Of a stretch of DNA of 43,188 nt, positions 23,769 to 33,465 are shown in pieces. A program made the translations under genes and the position numbers. How positions within the stretch are numbered: the first letter of the stretch is position 1; every line of letters starts with the position of its first letter. Origin of the DNA: an uncultured Granulicatella sp. (GTDB lineage: Bacteria; Bacillota; Bacilli; Lactobacillales; Aerococcaceae); assembly GCA_934193545.1 (NCBI GenBank), contig CAKPVL010000008.1, forward strand, positions 1 to 43,188, read 5' to 3'. A model generated the notes under the pieces. It had not been told where the DNA came from. It saw only the letters and a list, made by a program, of their open reading frames with translations, and searched no databases.

Positions 23769-26138
23769 TTATTTATTCACGTTTTCCCATTGCCAGTTCA
23801 CAACTTCAGGAATATCTTCCCCGTGTTCACGGATGTAGCTGTGGTGGAATTCCACAGTTTCGTCCATTTTCGCAGCAAATTCGCTAGCTTTGTCGCCGTA
23901 TACAGCAACTGCAGCGTCTTTAGCAACGTGGAAGCGGTCCATTTCAGATAATACACGCATATCGAATGGAGTTGTGATATCTCCGTTTTCACGGTATCCG
24001 TGGATATGAACGTTATGGTTGTGACGATCGAAGAATAAGTCACGAATCATGCCTTCATAACCGTGGAAGCAGAATACAACTGGTTTGTCAGTAGTAAATA
24101 GTTTGTCGAATTCTTCATCAGATAAACCACGAGGGTCCACTTTTGGAGAACGTAATTTCAAGATATCTACTACGTTGATGAATCGAATCTTCAATTCTGG
24201 GAATTGTTTGTGCAAGATTGAAATACCTGCTAATGCTTCTAAGTTAGGTTCAGTACCTGCAGCAGCGATAACTACGTCTGGTTCTTCTCCTTCTTTCACT
24301 GTTGAAGCCCAATCAATTACTTTGTAACCTTCACGTACTAATTCTTTAGCTTCTTCTACTGAGTAGAATTGTGGACGTGGGTGTTTTGAAGAAACGATTA
24401 AGTTAATTTTATCTTCTGAACTTAAAGCTTCAGCCATAACAGCCATTAAGCTGTTTGTATCCGCTGGTAAGTATTCACGAACGAATTCAGGTTTTTTCTC
24501 AGCTAAGTGTGTTAATAAACCTGGATCTTGGTGAGTATATCCATTGTGGTCTTGTTGGAACACTGTTGATGTTGCAATCAAGTTTAATGATGGATAGTTT
24601 TTACGCCATGGAGCGTGAGTTTTAGCTTTACGTAACCATTTGAAGTGTTGAGTGATCATTGAGTCAACTACACGTAAGAATGATTCGTAAGAAGCGAAGA
24701 ATCCGTGACGGCCTGTTAATACATAACCTTCTAAGAAACCTTCAGCTTGGTGTTCTGATAATTGTGAGTCGATAACACGACCAACTGGTGAAATCCATTC
24801 ATCGTAGCTTTCGTCACGACGACCAACCCATTGACGGTTAGTTGCTTTGAAGACTTCGTTTAGACGGTTAGATTTAGTTTCGTCTGGTCCGAAGATACGG
24901 AAGTTATCTGGGTTTGCTTTTACTAAGTCAGCAGCAAATTTACCAAATTCGATCATATCTTGTTTTTGGATAGCACCTGGTTTAGATGTATCGATTGCAT
25001 GTTTAGTCCAATCAGTAATTTCCATTGGTTTTACAACCCCTGCGTTAGTGATTGGGTTCATGCTCATACGACGTGGGCCTTTAGGAGAAATTTCAGCAAT
25101 TTCTTCTACTAATTTACCATTTTCATCGAATAACTCTTCTGGACGGTATGATTTCAACCAGTCAACTAATGCATCGATGTGTTCCATAGCTTCTCCTGAT
25201 ACTGGAATTGGAACTTGGTGAGCACGGAATCCACCTTCGATTGGTTCGTGGTTCCATTCTTTTGGACCTGTCCAACCTTTAGGAGTACGTACTACTAATA
25301 CTGGCCAATGTGGCATTGTAGCTTCCTCAGCGCTCTTAGAACGAGCTTCTTTTTGGATTGCTTGGATTTTTTCAATAGCTTCATCTAATTTAGCAGCCAT
25401 TAATGGGTGAACTTCTTTAGGATCTGTTCCTTCTACGAAGATTGGATCCCATCCTAAACCGTTGAAGTATTGAGTTAATTCTTCATCAGTACGACGAGCT
25501 AAAATAGTTGGGTTGTGGATTTTACCACCGTTTAAGTAAAGGATTGGTAAAACTGCACCATCGTTAACTGGGTTGATGAATGTGTTTGAGAACCAACCAG
25601 CTGCTAAAGGACCAGTTTCAGCTTCTCCGTCACCGATAACTGCTGCTGCAATTACGTTTGGATTATCTAAGATTGCACCTGTAGCATGTGATAATGAGTA
25701 ACCTAATTCTCCACCTTCGTGAATTGAACCAGGAGTTTCTGGAGCAGCGTGAGACGCAATTCCTCCAGGGAATGAGAAGATTTTACATAATTGTTTGAAC
25801 CCTGCTTCATCTTGAGTGATTTGTGGGTATAACTCTGTGTAAGATCCATCTAAGTAAGAGTTAGAAACCATTACTTGTCCACCGTGACCTGGTCCTTCAA
25901 TGTAGAACATATCTAAGTCATATTTATTAATAGCACGGTTTAAGTGCGCGTAAATAAAGTTTTGTCCTGCGATTGTTCCCCAGTGTCCGATTGGATGAAG
26001 TTTAACGTCTTCTTTTTGGATTGGACGACGTAAAAGTGGGTTATCTTTCAAGTACATTTGAGCTACTGAAATGTAGTTCGCTGCACGCCACCAAGCATCC
26101 ACTTTTGCTAAGTATTCTGGTGTATCAAATTGTGTCAT
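23769..26138 (-). CDS. xfp: Xylulose-5-phosphate/fructose-6-phosphate phosphoketolase
   Basis: A 789-residue thiamine-diphosphate enzyme that splits xylulose-5-P, and often fructose-6-P, into acetyl-phosphate and glyceraldehyde-3-P or erythrose-4-P. It is the key step of heterofermentative sugar use. Signatures include [37 protein letters not shown] and the thiamine-diphosphate motif GDGEAETGP. The length matches Lactobacillales enzymes (about 790). The open frame extends to 26198, but MTQFDTPEY at 26138 is the family's usual N-terminus and has AAGGGAAG upstream. It is monocistronic, with a strong promoter and a terminator. Confidence 0.96.
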   Translation of the reverse strand: MTQFDTPEYLAKVDAWWRAANYISVAQMYLKDNPLLRRPIQKEDVKLHPIGHWGTIAGQNFIYAHLNRAINKYDLDMFYIEGPGHGGQVMVSNSYLDGSYTELYPQITQDEAGFKQLCKIFSFPGGIASHAAPETPGSIHEGGELGYSLSHATGAILDNPNVIAAAVIGDGEAETGPLAAGWFSNTFINPVNDGAVLPILYLNGGKIHNPTILARRTDEELTQYFNGLGWDPIFVEGTDPKEVHPLMAAKLDEAIEKIQAIQKEARSKSAEEATMPHWPVLVVRTPKGWTGPKEWNHEPIEGGFRAHQVPIPVSGEAMEHIDALVDWLKSYRPEELFDENGKLVEEIAEISPKGPRRMSMNPITNAGVVKPMEITDWTKHAIDTSKPGAIQKQDMIEFGKFAADLVKANPDNFRIFGPDETKSNRLNEVFKATNRQWVGRRDESYDEWISPVGRVIDSQLSEHQAEGFLEGYVLTGRHGFFASYESFLRVVDSMITQHFKWLRKAKTHAPWRKNYPSLNLIATSTVFQQDHNGYTHQDPGLLTHLAEKKPEFVREYLPADTNSLMAVMAEALSSEDKINLIVSSKHPRPQFYSVEEAKELVREGYKVIDWASTVKEGEEPDVVIAAAGTEPNLEALAGISILHKQFPELKIRFINVVDILKLRSPKVDPRGLSDEEFDKLFTTDKPVVFCFHGYEGMIRDLFFDRHNHNVHIHGYRENGDITTPFDMRVLSEMDRFHVAKDAAVAVYGDKASEFAAKMDETVEFHHSYIREHGEDIPEVVNWQWENVNK

Positions 26139-26224
26139 GTGTATTTGTCTTCCCTTCTTCTTTTTGGCTTCTAAAGAAATTCGAAAATGGCGTTTCAAAA
26201 ATCCTTCTTTTATTTACCGCCAAG

Positions 26225-26253
26225 TATTTACCATACCTATTTACGGGTGTCAA
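26225..26253 (-). promoter_or_regulatory. Main xfp promoter
   Basis: Minus-strand TTGACA (26248-26253), 17-nt spacer, TAAATA (26225-26230), about 87 nt upstream of the xfp start. A palindrome AAAACG-GTCAT-CGTTTT lies just upstream of the -35 box and could be an operator. Confidence 0.75.
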
Positions 26254-26341
26254 GAAGAATTACTAAAACGGTCATCGTTTTGATGGTTTTCGATTATCTT
26301 TAGGAAATATTCTTGTTTTTAGACCGTATTTCTACTAATCC

Positions 26342-26457
26342 AAAACGTTCATAACCACATTTATTTGACTATTTCAACTCGAATATTGATCATAACTCAT
26401 CATCGAGTACTCTATTTTACCATTTTTTATGTTCATTCTGCAATAAAACGTTCATAA
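26342..26457 (-). promoter_or_regulatory. Upstream xfp regulatory region with direct repeats and a second promoter
   Basis: The 13-mer AAAACGTTCATAA occurs twice (26342-26354 and 26445-26457). Between them a second minus-strand promoter can be read: TTGCAG (26438-26443), 18 nt, TAAAAT (26414-26419). The 393-bp gap between msrB and xfp holds no gene. The repeats may bind a regulator of phosphoketolase. Confidence 0.45.
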
Positions 26458-26473
26458 AAAGTCAGATAGGATC

Positions 26474-26504
26474 AAAAAAACCGAGGTGAAATTCCTCGGT
26501 TTTT
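26474..26504 (-). terminator. Terminator of the ymdB-mutS-mutL-msrB run
   Basis: AAACCGAGG pairs with CCTCGGTTT around a 7-nt loop. On the minus strand a TTTTTTT run follows, just after msrB. Confidence 0.88.
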
Positions 26505-26531
26505 CTATCTCAATAGGGCTCATTAAGATTT

Positions 26532-26966
26532 TTATTTAAAATATTGTAGAAATTCTCCGTATCCCTCTTCTTCTAGTTTAGCGACTGGAATGAATCGTAG
26601 AGATGCAGAATTGATGCAATAACGGAGTCCACCTAATTCTTTTGGACCATCTTCGAAGACGTGCCCTAAATGCGAATCGGCTTGACCACTTCTCACTTCT
26701 GTTCTTTTACGGTTTAGTTTGTAATCTTCTTTTTCGGTTAGCGTAGTATTTTCAATTGGTTTTGAAAATGATGGCCAACCGCAACCAGCATCAAATTTAT
26801 CTTTTGAGCTGAAAAGAGGCTCTCCACTAACGATATCTACATAGATTCCATCTTCATAGAAATCATCATATTCTCCTGAAAAAGGTCTTTCTGTGGCTTC
26901 GTTTTGAGTCACTTCATATTGAATTTCTGTTAATCGTTTTTTTAGTTCTTCTTTTGAAAATTCCAT
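26532..26966 (-). CDS. msrB: Peptide methionine (R)-S-oxide reductase
   Basis: A 144-residue MsrB that repairs R-methionine sulfoxide in proteins. The motif GCGWPSF and the active-site Cys in [11 protein letters not shown] are present. The zinc-binding CxxC pairs of many MsrB proteins are missing here (VSGEPLF instead of a CxxC), as in several other Firmicutes. The gene lies 11 nt after mutL and closes the mismatch-repair run, so it is probably cotranscribed with mutSL. Confidence 0.95.
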   Translation of the reverse strand: MEFSKEELKKRLTEIQYEVTQNEATERPFSGEYDDFYEDGIYVDIVSGEPLFSSKDKFDAGCGWPSFSKPIENTTLTEKEDYKLNRKRTEVRSGQADSHLGHVFEDGPKELGGLRYCINSASLRFIPVAKLEEEGYGEFLQYFK

Positions 26967-26977
26967 CGTGGTTTCTC

Positions 26978-28888
26978 CTATTCAAATTGTTGTCGTTTCG
27001 ACTGATGTGGATCTTGAATTCTCTTAAAGAGGTGTTCCAAGTCCTTATTCGTTAAATGAACGAGTACGGGTCTGCCGTGCGGACAGTTATAAGGATTCTT
27101 ACATTTGGCTAAATCCACTAATAACTGGCGTGCTTCCCATTCACTTAAATGATGGTTTGCTTTAATCGACCCTTTACAGCTCATCATAATGGCTGTAGCT
27201 TCTCTTAATTTAGCAACCGTAATCTTCTCGTCAGCCAAGATAAAATCGATAATCTCTTCAATAATCGCCTTCTCTTGCCCTTTCTTAATCCACGCTGGAT
27301 GCGATTGAATTTGGAATGTATTTTGCCCAAATGGCTCCATCTCGATTCCAAACTCCTCTACAAGAGGTAATCGTTCTTCCAACTTCACGCTGTCCTTCTT
27401 CGAGAACTCTAGCAAAATTGGCACCATCAATGGTTGACTCACTCGGCCTACTTGACCAATTTCCACTTTAAACTGCTCATACTTAATTCGTTCTTGCGCA
27501 GCATGTTGGTCAATCATATATAAGCCTTTTTCGTTTTGTGCAAATAAGTAAGTCCCATGCATTTGTCCAAAGTAATGCAATTCTGGGAATTCTTTTTCAA
27601 AGGGTTGAGAGTCAATTTTCTCAGCCAACTTCAAGTAGTCTGCATGGTCATCGTGGCTATCCACGAGTTCTTCTTGTTCGACAGGTTCAACTGCCTGGCT
27701 TACTTGAATAGGCGCATCATCGACCGGTAAACCTTCCACTTCTTCTCTTACGTTTTCAGCAAGCGAAGGTGTTTCTACACGCGGTGATTCCACAATTGGT
27801 GTTTTCAATTGCCATTCCAATGTTTGTTGCACTGGTTTTGGAGCCTCTCCGCGATTTTCCTTACGTTTGAAGGACAAGTCTTCAATCGATTCAGGAATGC
27901 GTTGTACGCCTTGTATTGCCTCTCTAATGGCCTTTTGAATCACCTGTGAGAGTTCTTGTTCTTTACTGATTCGAACTTCTTGTTTCGTTGGATGCACGTT
28001 CACATCGACAAGTTGCACGTCCATTTCAATCGAAATAATCGTAATCGGGAATCGTCCCACCATTAAGGTTGAGCCGTATCCAAGTGTAATAGCCTTTGCG
28101 ATTGCCATATTACGGATTGGTCGTCCATTAATGAAAATCGATAAGTAATTGCGGTTCGAACGTGTGAGTTCTGGCAGCGACGTATATCCTGACACTTTGA
28201 AATCTTCGTCTTCTCCATAAAATGGTAACATCTTACGAGCGTTCACTGGTCCAATATTGCCAGCGACTGCCTGCAATAAGTCTCCCTTACCAGAAGTTTG
28301 TAATAACAGATTGCCATCATTTTTTAAAATAAAGGCAATTTCTGGGTGACTAAGAGACGCCTTACTCACGACATCGGTAATGTGCGCTAATTCCGTCTGC
28401 AGTGTACGAACGAATTTCAACCGCGCCGGTGTGTTGTAAAACAAATCTTCAACAAGGAAAGTCGTTCCTTTTAACGGTGGAACGGTCTTCTCTTCTTTAA
28501 TCTCACCAGACTCAATCTTTAACTCAACACCGCTGTCTTCTCCGGTAGAAGTCGTCAGCGTCACTTTTGAAACGGCCGTAATACTCGCCAAGGCTTCACC
28601 ACGGAACCCAAGTGTACGGATTCTAAAAAGTTGTTCTGGCGAATAGAGTTTGCTCGTTGTATGACGTTTAATCGACATACGAGCGTCTTCTTTCGTCATC
28701 CCGATGCCATTATCTTGAATGCGAATTTTGCGAAGGCCACTCTCTTCGATTTCAATCTCAATACGAGTACTTCCAGCGTCAATCGCGTTTTCGAGTAATT
28801 CCTTTACCACAGACGAAGGACGTTCGATCACTTCCCCTGCTGCGATCTGGTTTGTCAGTAATGTACTTAATTCTTTAATTGTTCCCAT
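26978..28888 (-). CDS. mutL: DNA mismatch repair protein MutL
   Basis: A 636-residue GHKL ATPase that couples mismatch detection by MutS to strand removal. The N-terminal ATP motifs [17 protein letters not shown] and GFRGEAL are intact. The endonuclease motif [12 protein letters not shown] lies at 460-471, followed by SCKGSIKA and CPHGRPV, so it is the nicking type of MutL used where MutH is absent. A Pro/Glu-rich linker lies at about 340-430. It starts 3 nt after mutS. Confidence 0.97.
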   Translation of the reverse strand: MGTIKELSTLLTNQIAAGEVIERPSSVVKELLENAIDAGSTRIEIEIEESGLRKIRIQDNGIGMTKEDARMSIKRHTTSKLYSPEQLFRIRTLGFRGEALASITAVSKVTLTTSTGEDSGVELKIESGEIKEEKTVPPLKGTTFLVEDLFYNTPARLKFVRTLQTELAHITDVVSKASLSHPEIAFILKNDGNLLLQTSGKGDLLQAVAGNIGPVNARKMLPFYGEDEDFKVSGYTSLPELTRSNRNYLSIFINGRPIRNMAIAKAITLGYGSTLMVGRFPITIISIEMDVQLVDVNVHPTKQEVRISKEQELSQVIQKAIREAIQGVQRIPESIEDLSFKRKENRGEAPKPVQQTLEWQLKTPIVESPRVETPSLAENVREEVEGLPVDDAPIQVSQAVEPVEQEELVDSHDDHADYLKLAEKIDSQPFEKEFPELHYFGQMHGTYLFAQNEKGLYMIDQHAAQERIKYEQFKVEIGQVGRVSQPLMVPILLEFSKKDSVKLEERLPLVEEFGIEMEPFGQNTFQIQSHPAWIKKGQEKAIIEEIIDFILADEKITVAKLREATAIMMSCKGSIKANHHLSEWEARQLLVDLAKCKNPYNCPHGRPVLVHLTNKDLEHLFKRIQDPHQSKRQQFE

Positions 28889-28891
28889 ACA

Positions 28892-31444
28892 CTACTCACC
28901 CTTTTCCATTTGTTGCCATTTGTACAGGATATTCATTGCATCCATTGGCGTCATACTCATTAAGTTTAATCCTTTAAGCTCGTGAACCCATTCAGGCATG
29001 CTCTCTGTTTCTTCAAAGAGCGATACTTGTTCCACATAGGTGCTATTGTCACTTGCGGCCCCTTTAGCTTCTAAATGATTTAAAATCGTGCTCGCATTTT
29101 TCAACAGCTCTGTAGGAAGTCCAGCCAGTTTCGCCACATGAATCCCGTAACTCTTATCAGCAGGTCCTTCTAATACTTTATGCAAGAACACCACTTCGCC
29201 ATTTTCTTCAACGGCTCCCACGTGCACATTGCGTAAATCTGCATATTTTTCGCTGAGTCTTGTTAACTCGTGATAGTGCGTTGAGAATAATACTTTCGCT
29301 GTTAAATGCTCGTGAATATACGTGATGATGGCTTCAGCAAGCGCCATTCCATCATATGTAGCCGTTCCACGTCCGATTTCATCAAACAATAGCAAGCTTG
29401 TTTCGTCTGCGTTTCGAAGCGCGTGGTTTGTCTCCATCATCTCTACCATGAACGTACTTTGACCAGAAATTAAATCATCGGCCGCTCCGATACGGGTAAA
29501 GATTTTCGTGAAGACAGGAATCGTTGCATTCTTAGCAGGTACAAAACATCCGATTTGCGCTAAGATCACACAGAGCGCTAATTGTCTCATGTAAGTTGAT
29601 TTACCGGACATATTCGGCCCAGTAATCAGAAGAATATGCTCGTCTGGGCTCATTGAAATGCTATTTGGAACATAGGTTGATTGTCCCATGACCTTTTCAA
29701 CAACAGGATGGCGGCCATCCTCAATCCAGAGTCGACGGTTCTTCATTGAAATCGTAGGCTTCACTAGGTGATAACGTTCGCTCACTACACTGAAGGCTTG
29801 TAAGACGTCGATGGTTGCGACAGTTTTCGCTAATTGTTGCAGCTGAGCCGTATAGTGTTTCACCTGTTCACGCACTTCTACGAATAATTGGTATTCGAGG
29901 GCGCTTGATTTCTCTTCCGCTTCTAAAATCAGCGTTTCTTTTTCTTTTAATTCCGGCGTAATAAAACGTTCCGCATTCGCCAGCGTTTGTTTACGCTCAT
30001 AGCGGCTACTATCGAGTTTCGATAGATTTGATTTCGTTACTTCGATATAGTATCCAAACACTTTGTTAAAACTAATCTTCAATGAACTGATGCCTGTTTG
30101 CTCACGTTCTTGTTGTTGCAATGCGGCAATCCATTCTTTTCCGTGTTTCATCGTGTCGCGGTACGTATCCAGCGTCGCGTTATACCCTGAACGTATAATA
30201 TTTCCATCTGAAATCGTTAGCGGCGCATCCTCGTCGATGGCACGGTCGATTAAATCATATAACTCAGGAATATCGAATAAGTTTTCTCCAAGAGCAGTCC
30301 ATTCCTCAGAGTCCAAGCTATCGACAATCGATTTAAAGATTGGTACTTGTCCAAGTGTTTGTTTTAATTGCAAGAGGTCACGCGCATTCGCTGTTCCAAA
30401 GGATACTTTCCCAACGATACGTTCTAAATCGTACACACGCTTCAATGTTTCGATAAAGTCTGTACGTTCAAAGTAATGTTGGTTCAATGTTTCCACTAGC
30501 GCATGGCGTTTTTGAATCGCTCCTTCTAGTACAAGTGGTTTTTCAAGCCACTGTTTAAGGAGTCGTCCCCCCATCGCAGTTTGCGTCTCGTCTAAGAACC
30601 AGAACAGCGACCCATGTTTTTGGTTGGCACGAATGGTCGTTGTTAATTCTAAGTTACGTTTTGTCTCATAATTCATTGAGAGATAGAACTCGCTTTGGTA
30701 CGCTTGCGCCTTTTGTAAGTGCGAGAAGCTTCTCTTTTGAGTGAGTTTCAAATAACTCAAAAGATTTTGCACGCATCGGATAGAAGCTTCATCTTCTAGT
30801 TCTGAGACTAAGTCTGTGCAGTCTTCGGCATTAATTTCATCTTTTTCAATTGTTGAAATCAAGATTTGCATGCTTGTAAACAGATGGCGAAGTTCTTCTG
30901 TCACATCGCTATCGACAAGAACAACTTCACGACACATCAAGCTTGAGCATTCACTGCGCACTTCTTCCAAGTTTTCGAGTTGTGTCACTTTTAATTCCCC
31001 TGTTGACACATCCACATACGACAGTGCAAATCGTTTCCCAACAAGCGGTAAAATCGACACTAAGTAATGGTTTTGATTTTGCGCTTGGTATTCTGTATAC
31101 GTCCCTGGAGTCAAGACTTGTACAACGTCTCGCTTCACCATTCCCTTTGTCAATTTTGGATCTTCCAACTGCTCACAGATGGCTACTTTCTTTCCAAGTT
31201 CAATCAGCGTTTTAATATATTCTTTTGCGGCATGATGAGGAACCCCACACATTGGAATTGGGTCCTCTGCATTTTTATTTCGACTGGTTAGTGTAATTTC
31301 GAGAAGTCGTGCTGCTTCAATCGCATCATCATAAAACAATTCATAGAAATCACCTAGTCGATAAAACAATAAGCAATCAGGATACTTTTCTTTAATCGAA
31401 AAATACTGTTGCATCATCGGTGTGTGTTTCGTTTTTTGTGGCAT
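28892..31444 (-). CDS. mutS: DNA mismatch repair protein MutS
   Basis: An 850-residue mismatch-recognition ATPase. The mismatch wedge is Phe33-Tyr-Glu35 (GDFYELF). Walker A is at 609-617 (GPNMSGKST), Walker B is LLLFDEIGRGT, and STHYHELT follows. The C-terminal sequence QVSLF (806-810) is a candidate sliding-clamp-binding motif. It is full length and starts 23 nt after the ymdB stop, so the run ymdB-mutS-mutL-msrB is probably one transcript. Confidence 0.97.
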   Translation of the reverse strand: MPQKTKHTPMMQQYFSIKEKYPDCLLFYRLGDFYELFYDDAIEAARLLEITLTSRNKNAEDPIPMCGVPHHAAKEYIKTLIELGKKVAICEQLEDPKLTKGMVKRDVVQVLTPGTYTEYQAQNQNHYLVSILPLVGKRFALSYVDVSTGELKVTQLENLEEVRSECSSLMCREVVLVDSDVTEELRHLFTSMQILISTIEKDEINAEDCTDLVSELEDEASIRCVQNLLSYLKLTQKRSFSHLQKAQAYQSEFYLSMNYETKRNLELTTTIRANQKHGSLFWFLDETQTAMGGRLLKQWLEKPLVLEGAIQKRHALVETLNQHYFERTDFIETLKRVYDLERIVGKVSFGTANARDLLQLKQTLGQVPIFKSIVDSLDSEEWTALGENLFDIPELYDLIDRAIDEDAPLTISDGNIIRSGYNATLDTYRDTMKHGKEWIAALQQQEREQTGISSLKISFNKVFGYYIEVTKSNLSKLDSSRYERKQTLANAERFITPELKEKETLILEAEEKSSALEYQLFVEVREQVKHYTAQLQQLAKTVATIDVLQAFSVVSERYHLVKPTISMKNRRLWIEDGRHPVVEKVMGQSTYVPNSISMSPDEHILLITGPNMSGKSTYMRQLALCVILAQIGCFVPAKNATIPVFTKIFTRIGAADDLISGQSTFMVEMMETNHALRNADETSLLLFDEIGRGTATYDGMALAEAIITYIHEHLTAKVLFSTHYHELTRLSEKYADLRNVHVGAVEENGEVVFLHKVLEGPADKSYGIHVAKLAGLPTELLKNASTILNHLEAKGAASDNSTYVEQVSLFEETESMPEWVHELKGLNLMSMTPMDAMNILYKWQQMEKGE

Positions 31445-31467
31445 TTCTGACTCTCTTTCTAATCTTT

Positions 31468-32265
31468 TTATTCAAAAAATGGTGCATCTGGCGTAATGCG
31501 AATCGGTTGAATCGATTTCGCTTTCCCTGTTTTATCATCAATATCAATCAAACAAGCACTTAGCTGGCCTTCATCGTCTTCAGCCACTTCAAATCGTGCT
31601 GGTAATTGATTGAGGAACTTCGTAATAATAATATCGCGTTCCATTCCGAGAATTCCGTTATACGGACCTGTCATTCCCACATCACAAAGGAAGGCTGTCC
31701 CTTGTGGAAGAACGCGGGCGTCGTTTGTAGGCACATGTGTATGTGTTCCAACGATGGCCGAAACCTTCCCGTCCAAGTACCAAGACAATGCTTGTTTCTC
31801 ACTGGTTACTTCGGCGTGGAAATCGATAAAGATAATCGGTGTTCTCTTTCTAGCTTCTTCAATAGCCTCTGTAATTTTTGCAAAAGGATCGTCCAATGTA
31901 TTCATAAAGACACGGCCTTGTAAGTTAATCACGGCCACCTCTTTATCGTTACATTTTACATAAACGATTCCTTTTCCTGGAACGCCTGCTGGATAGTTCA
32001 GCGGTCGTACCATTTTTGTGGCATCTTCAATGAAATCAAAAATCGCTTTGTTATCAAAGGCATGATTTCCAAGCGTTACAACGTCTGCACCAGCCTGCAA
32101 TAACTCCTTATAAATCTTCTCCGTAATTCCTTTTCCATGAGCTGCATTTTCCCCATTAATCACGGTGATTTGTGGTTTATATTTTTTCTTTAATTTTGGG
32201 ACGTATTGTGCGACCATCTCTCTTCCAAGAGAACCGACAACATCGCCAACAAATAATAATTTCAT
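31468..32265 (-). CDS. ymdB: YmdB-family metallophosphoesterase
   Basis: A 265-residue calcineurin-like phosphoesterase of the YmdB (TIGR00282) family. In Bacillus it hydrolyses cyclic nucleotides and affects biofilm and motility decisions. Metal-binding motifs are GDVVG (Asp8), NGENAAHG, TLGNHAFDN, DFHAEVTSEK and GTHTHVPT. The gene is complete. A TAAAAT box about 35 nt upstream suggests its own promoter. Genes of this family often lie near mutS in Firmicutes. Confidence 0.93.
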   Translation of the reverse strand: MKLLFVGDVVGSLGREMVAQYVPKLKKKYKPQITVINGENAAHGKGITEKIYKELLQAGADVVTLGNHAFDNKAIFDFIEDATKMVRPLNYPAGVPGKGIVYVKCNDKEVAVINLQGRVFMNTLDDPFAKITEAIEEARKRTPIIFIDFHAEVTSEKQALSWYLDGKVSAIVGTHTHVPTNDARVLPQGTAFLCDVGMTGPYNGILGMERDIIITKFLNQLPARFEVAEDDEGQLSACLIDIDDKTGKAKSIQPIRITPDAPFFE

Positions 32266-32320
32266 AAAAGTGCCTCTTTCTAAATCAATGTAGCTCTATT
32301 TTACCATAAAATAAGGCTAG

Positions 32321-32351
32321 AAAATACCTAGATACAACTCTATACTAGGTA
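32321..32351 (-). terminator. Probable azlCD terminator
   Basis: TACCTAG (32325-32331) pairs with CTAGGTA (32345-32351). On the minus strand TTTTCT follows. A palindrome AATTAACATATATGTTAATT lies between it and the azlD stop. Confidence 0.55.
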
Positions 32352-32377
32352 GCTTCAATTAACATATATGTTAATTT

Positions 32378-32701
32378 TTACATCACTTGTAATAACACCA
32401 TATAAATGACCGTTGGGACAAAGATACTGAGCAATGTATTTTCCTTCCACCATTGCAACAAGACGACAATCGCGACGGCAATGAGTTCAGGTATTCCAAA
32501 TGGTGCGTTTATAAACGAAATATCCTTCAAGCAATAAACGACTAGAATCGTAATAATGGCTTGTGGAAGGACCGCAGAAATAAACTGCATGTGGTTCGAT
32601 AAGTTCGTTTGATTACGGAGTACTAGAAATGGGAATAAGCGAATCGCAAAAGTCACGACTCCACTAGTAATAAGAGCAAGTAAAATGTACGTATTACTCA
32701 T
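32378..32701 (-). CDS. azlD: Branched-chain amino-acid export subunit AzlD
   Basis: A 107-residue membrane protein with about four hydrophobic segments. The N-terminus TSGVVTFAIRLFPFLVL and the middle VLPQAIITILVVYCLKDI are typical of AzlD. With AzlC it forms an exporter of branched-chain amino acids and analogues. Its start overlaps the azlC stop by 8 nt. Confidence 0.9.
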   Translation of the reverse strand: MSNTYILLALITSGVVTFAIRLFPFLVLRNQTNLSNHMQFISAVLPQAIITILVVYCLKDISFINAPFGIPELIAVAIVVLLQWWKENTLLSIFVPTVIYMVLLQVM

Positions 32702-33392
32702 TTTCTTCCTCCTTCATTTGTAGTTTCTCACGTTCAAAAATGGCAATTAAGCCAATCATCGTTGTCGCTAACGCGCACACAAGGAAATATTGTTTTCCAA
32801 CAAGAATTAACCAGAAAATCGCGCTAATTCCCCCGATAATAAACGGGAAGTAACGGTCGGCCTTCTTCAATTGATTTACGAGAATCACAACAAAGAGCGC
32901 CGTCATTGAAAAATCGATTCCCTTTGTTGAAAACGGAAGAAATTCCCCGATGACAACTCCAATAATCGTCCCAAGAACCCAATAGCAATGGTTCAACAGT
33001 CCGACATAAACCATCACTTGTTCACTATCTTCTCTCTTCGTTTGTTTCATCCCTACTAATAGCGAGAAGGTTTCATCTGATAAGGCGAAGATTAAATAAA
33101 ATGCCTTCCACCCTAGTTTTTTAAATTCATCAATAAAGCTAACGCCGTAAAATAACATTCTAGCATTAATAAACAATGTCATTACTGCAATCATCCAAAA
33201 GCTCATCCCTGCGCTCATAAATGAGACAAGGGCAAATTGCATGGATCCTGCATATACAAATACACTTGAAAAAATAGAAGCCCATGCTGGAAATCCTTCT
33301 TGTGACATCAAGAGTGCAAATGCAATTCCTAAAAAGATATACCCGAAACAGATGGGTAAACTAATCTTAAATGCTTGTTTCAATTCGTTCAT
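32694..33392 (-). CDS. azlC: Branched-chain amino-acid export subunit AzlC
   Basis: A 232-residue polytopic membrane protein of the AzlC family. PICFGYIFLGIAFALLM, FVYAGSMQFALVSF and INARMLFYGVSFIDEFK are hallmark segments. It is the large subunit of the AzlCD exporter. The frame extends to 33410, but the ATG at 33392 has the site TTAGGAGAA and is chosen. It sits right after the tkt terminator, so it may depend on read-through or on an unrecognised promoter. Confidence 0.92.
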   Translation of the reverse strand: MNELKQAFKISLPICFGYIFLGIAFALLMSQEGFPAWASIFSSVFVYAGSMQFALVSFMSAGMSFWMIAVMTLFINARMLFYGVSFIDEFKKLGWKAFYLIFALSDETFSLLVGMKQTKREDSEQVMVYVGLLNHCYWVLGTIIGVVIGEFLPFSTKGIDFSMTALFVVILVNQLKKADRYFPFIIGGISAIFWLILVGKQYFLVCALATTMIGLIAIFEREKLQMKEEENE

Positions 33393-33404
33393 ACATTCTC
33401 CTAA

Positions 33405-33448
33405 AAACAAAAAAAGATTGAAAGCCTGATATACCAGACCTTCAATCT
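33405..33448 (-). terminator. Terminator of tkt
   Basis: AGATTGAA (33415-33422) pairs with TTCAATCT (33441-33448). On the minus strand TTTTTTTG follows. It lies between tkt and azlC. Confidence 0.8.
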
Positions 33449-33465
33449 CTTATTTTAACTTATTT

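Noticed and set aside
30063..30476. 137-codon plus-strand frame inside mutS
   Set aside because: It is antisense to a fully intact mutS and matches nothing known.
32357..32376. Common operator between AATTAACATATATGTTAATT and the 33-bp palindrome at 7368
   Set aside because: They share only about ten AT-rich bases per half. The former may be just part of the azlD 3' end.
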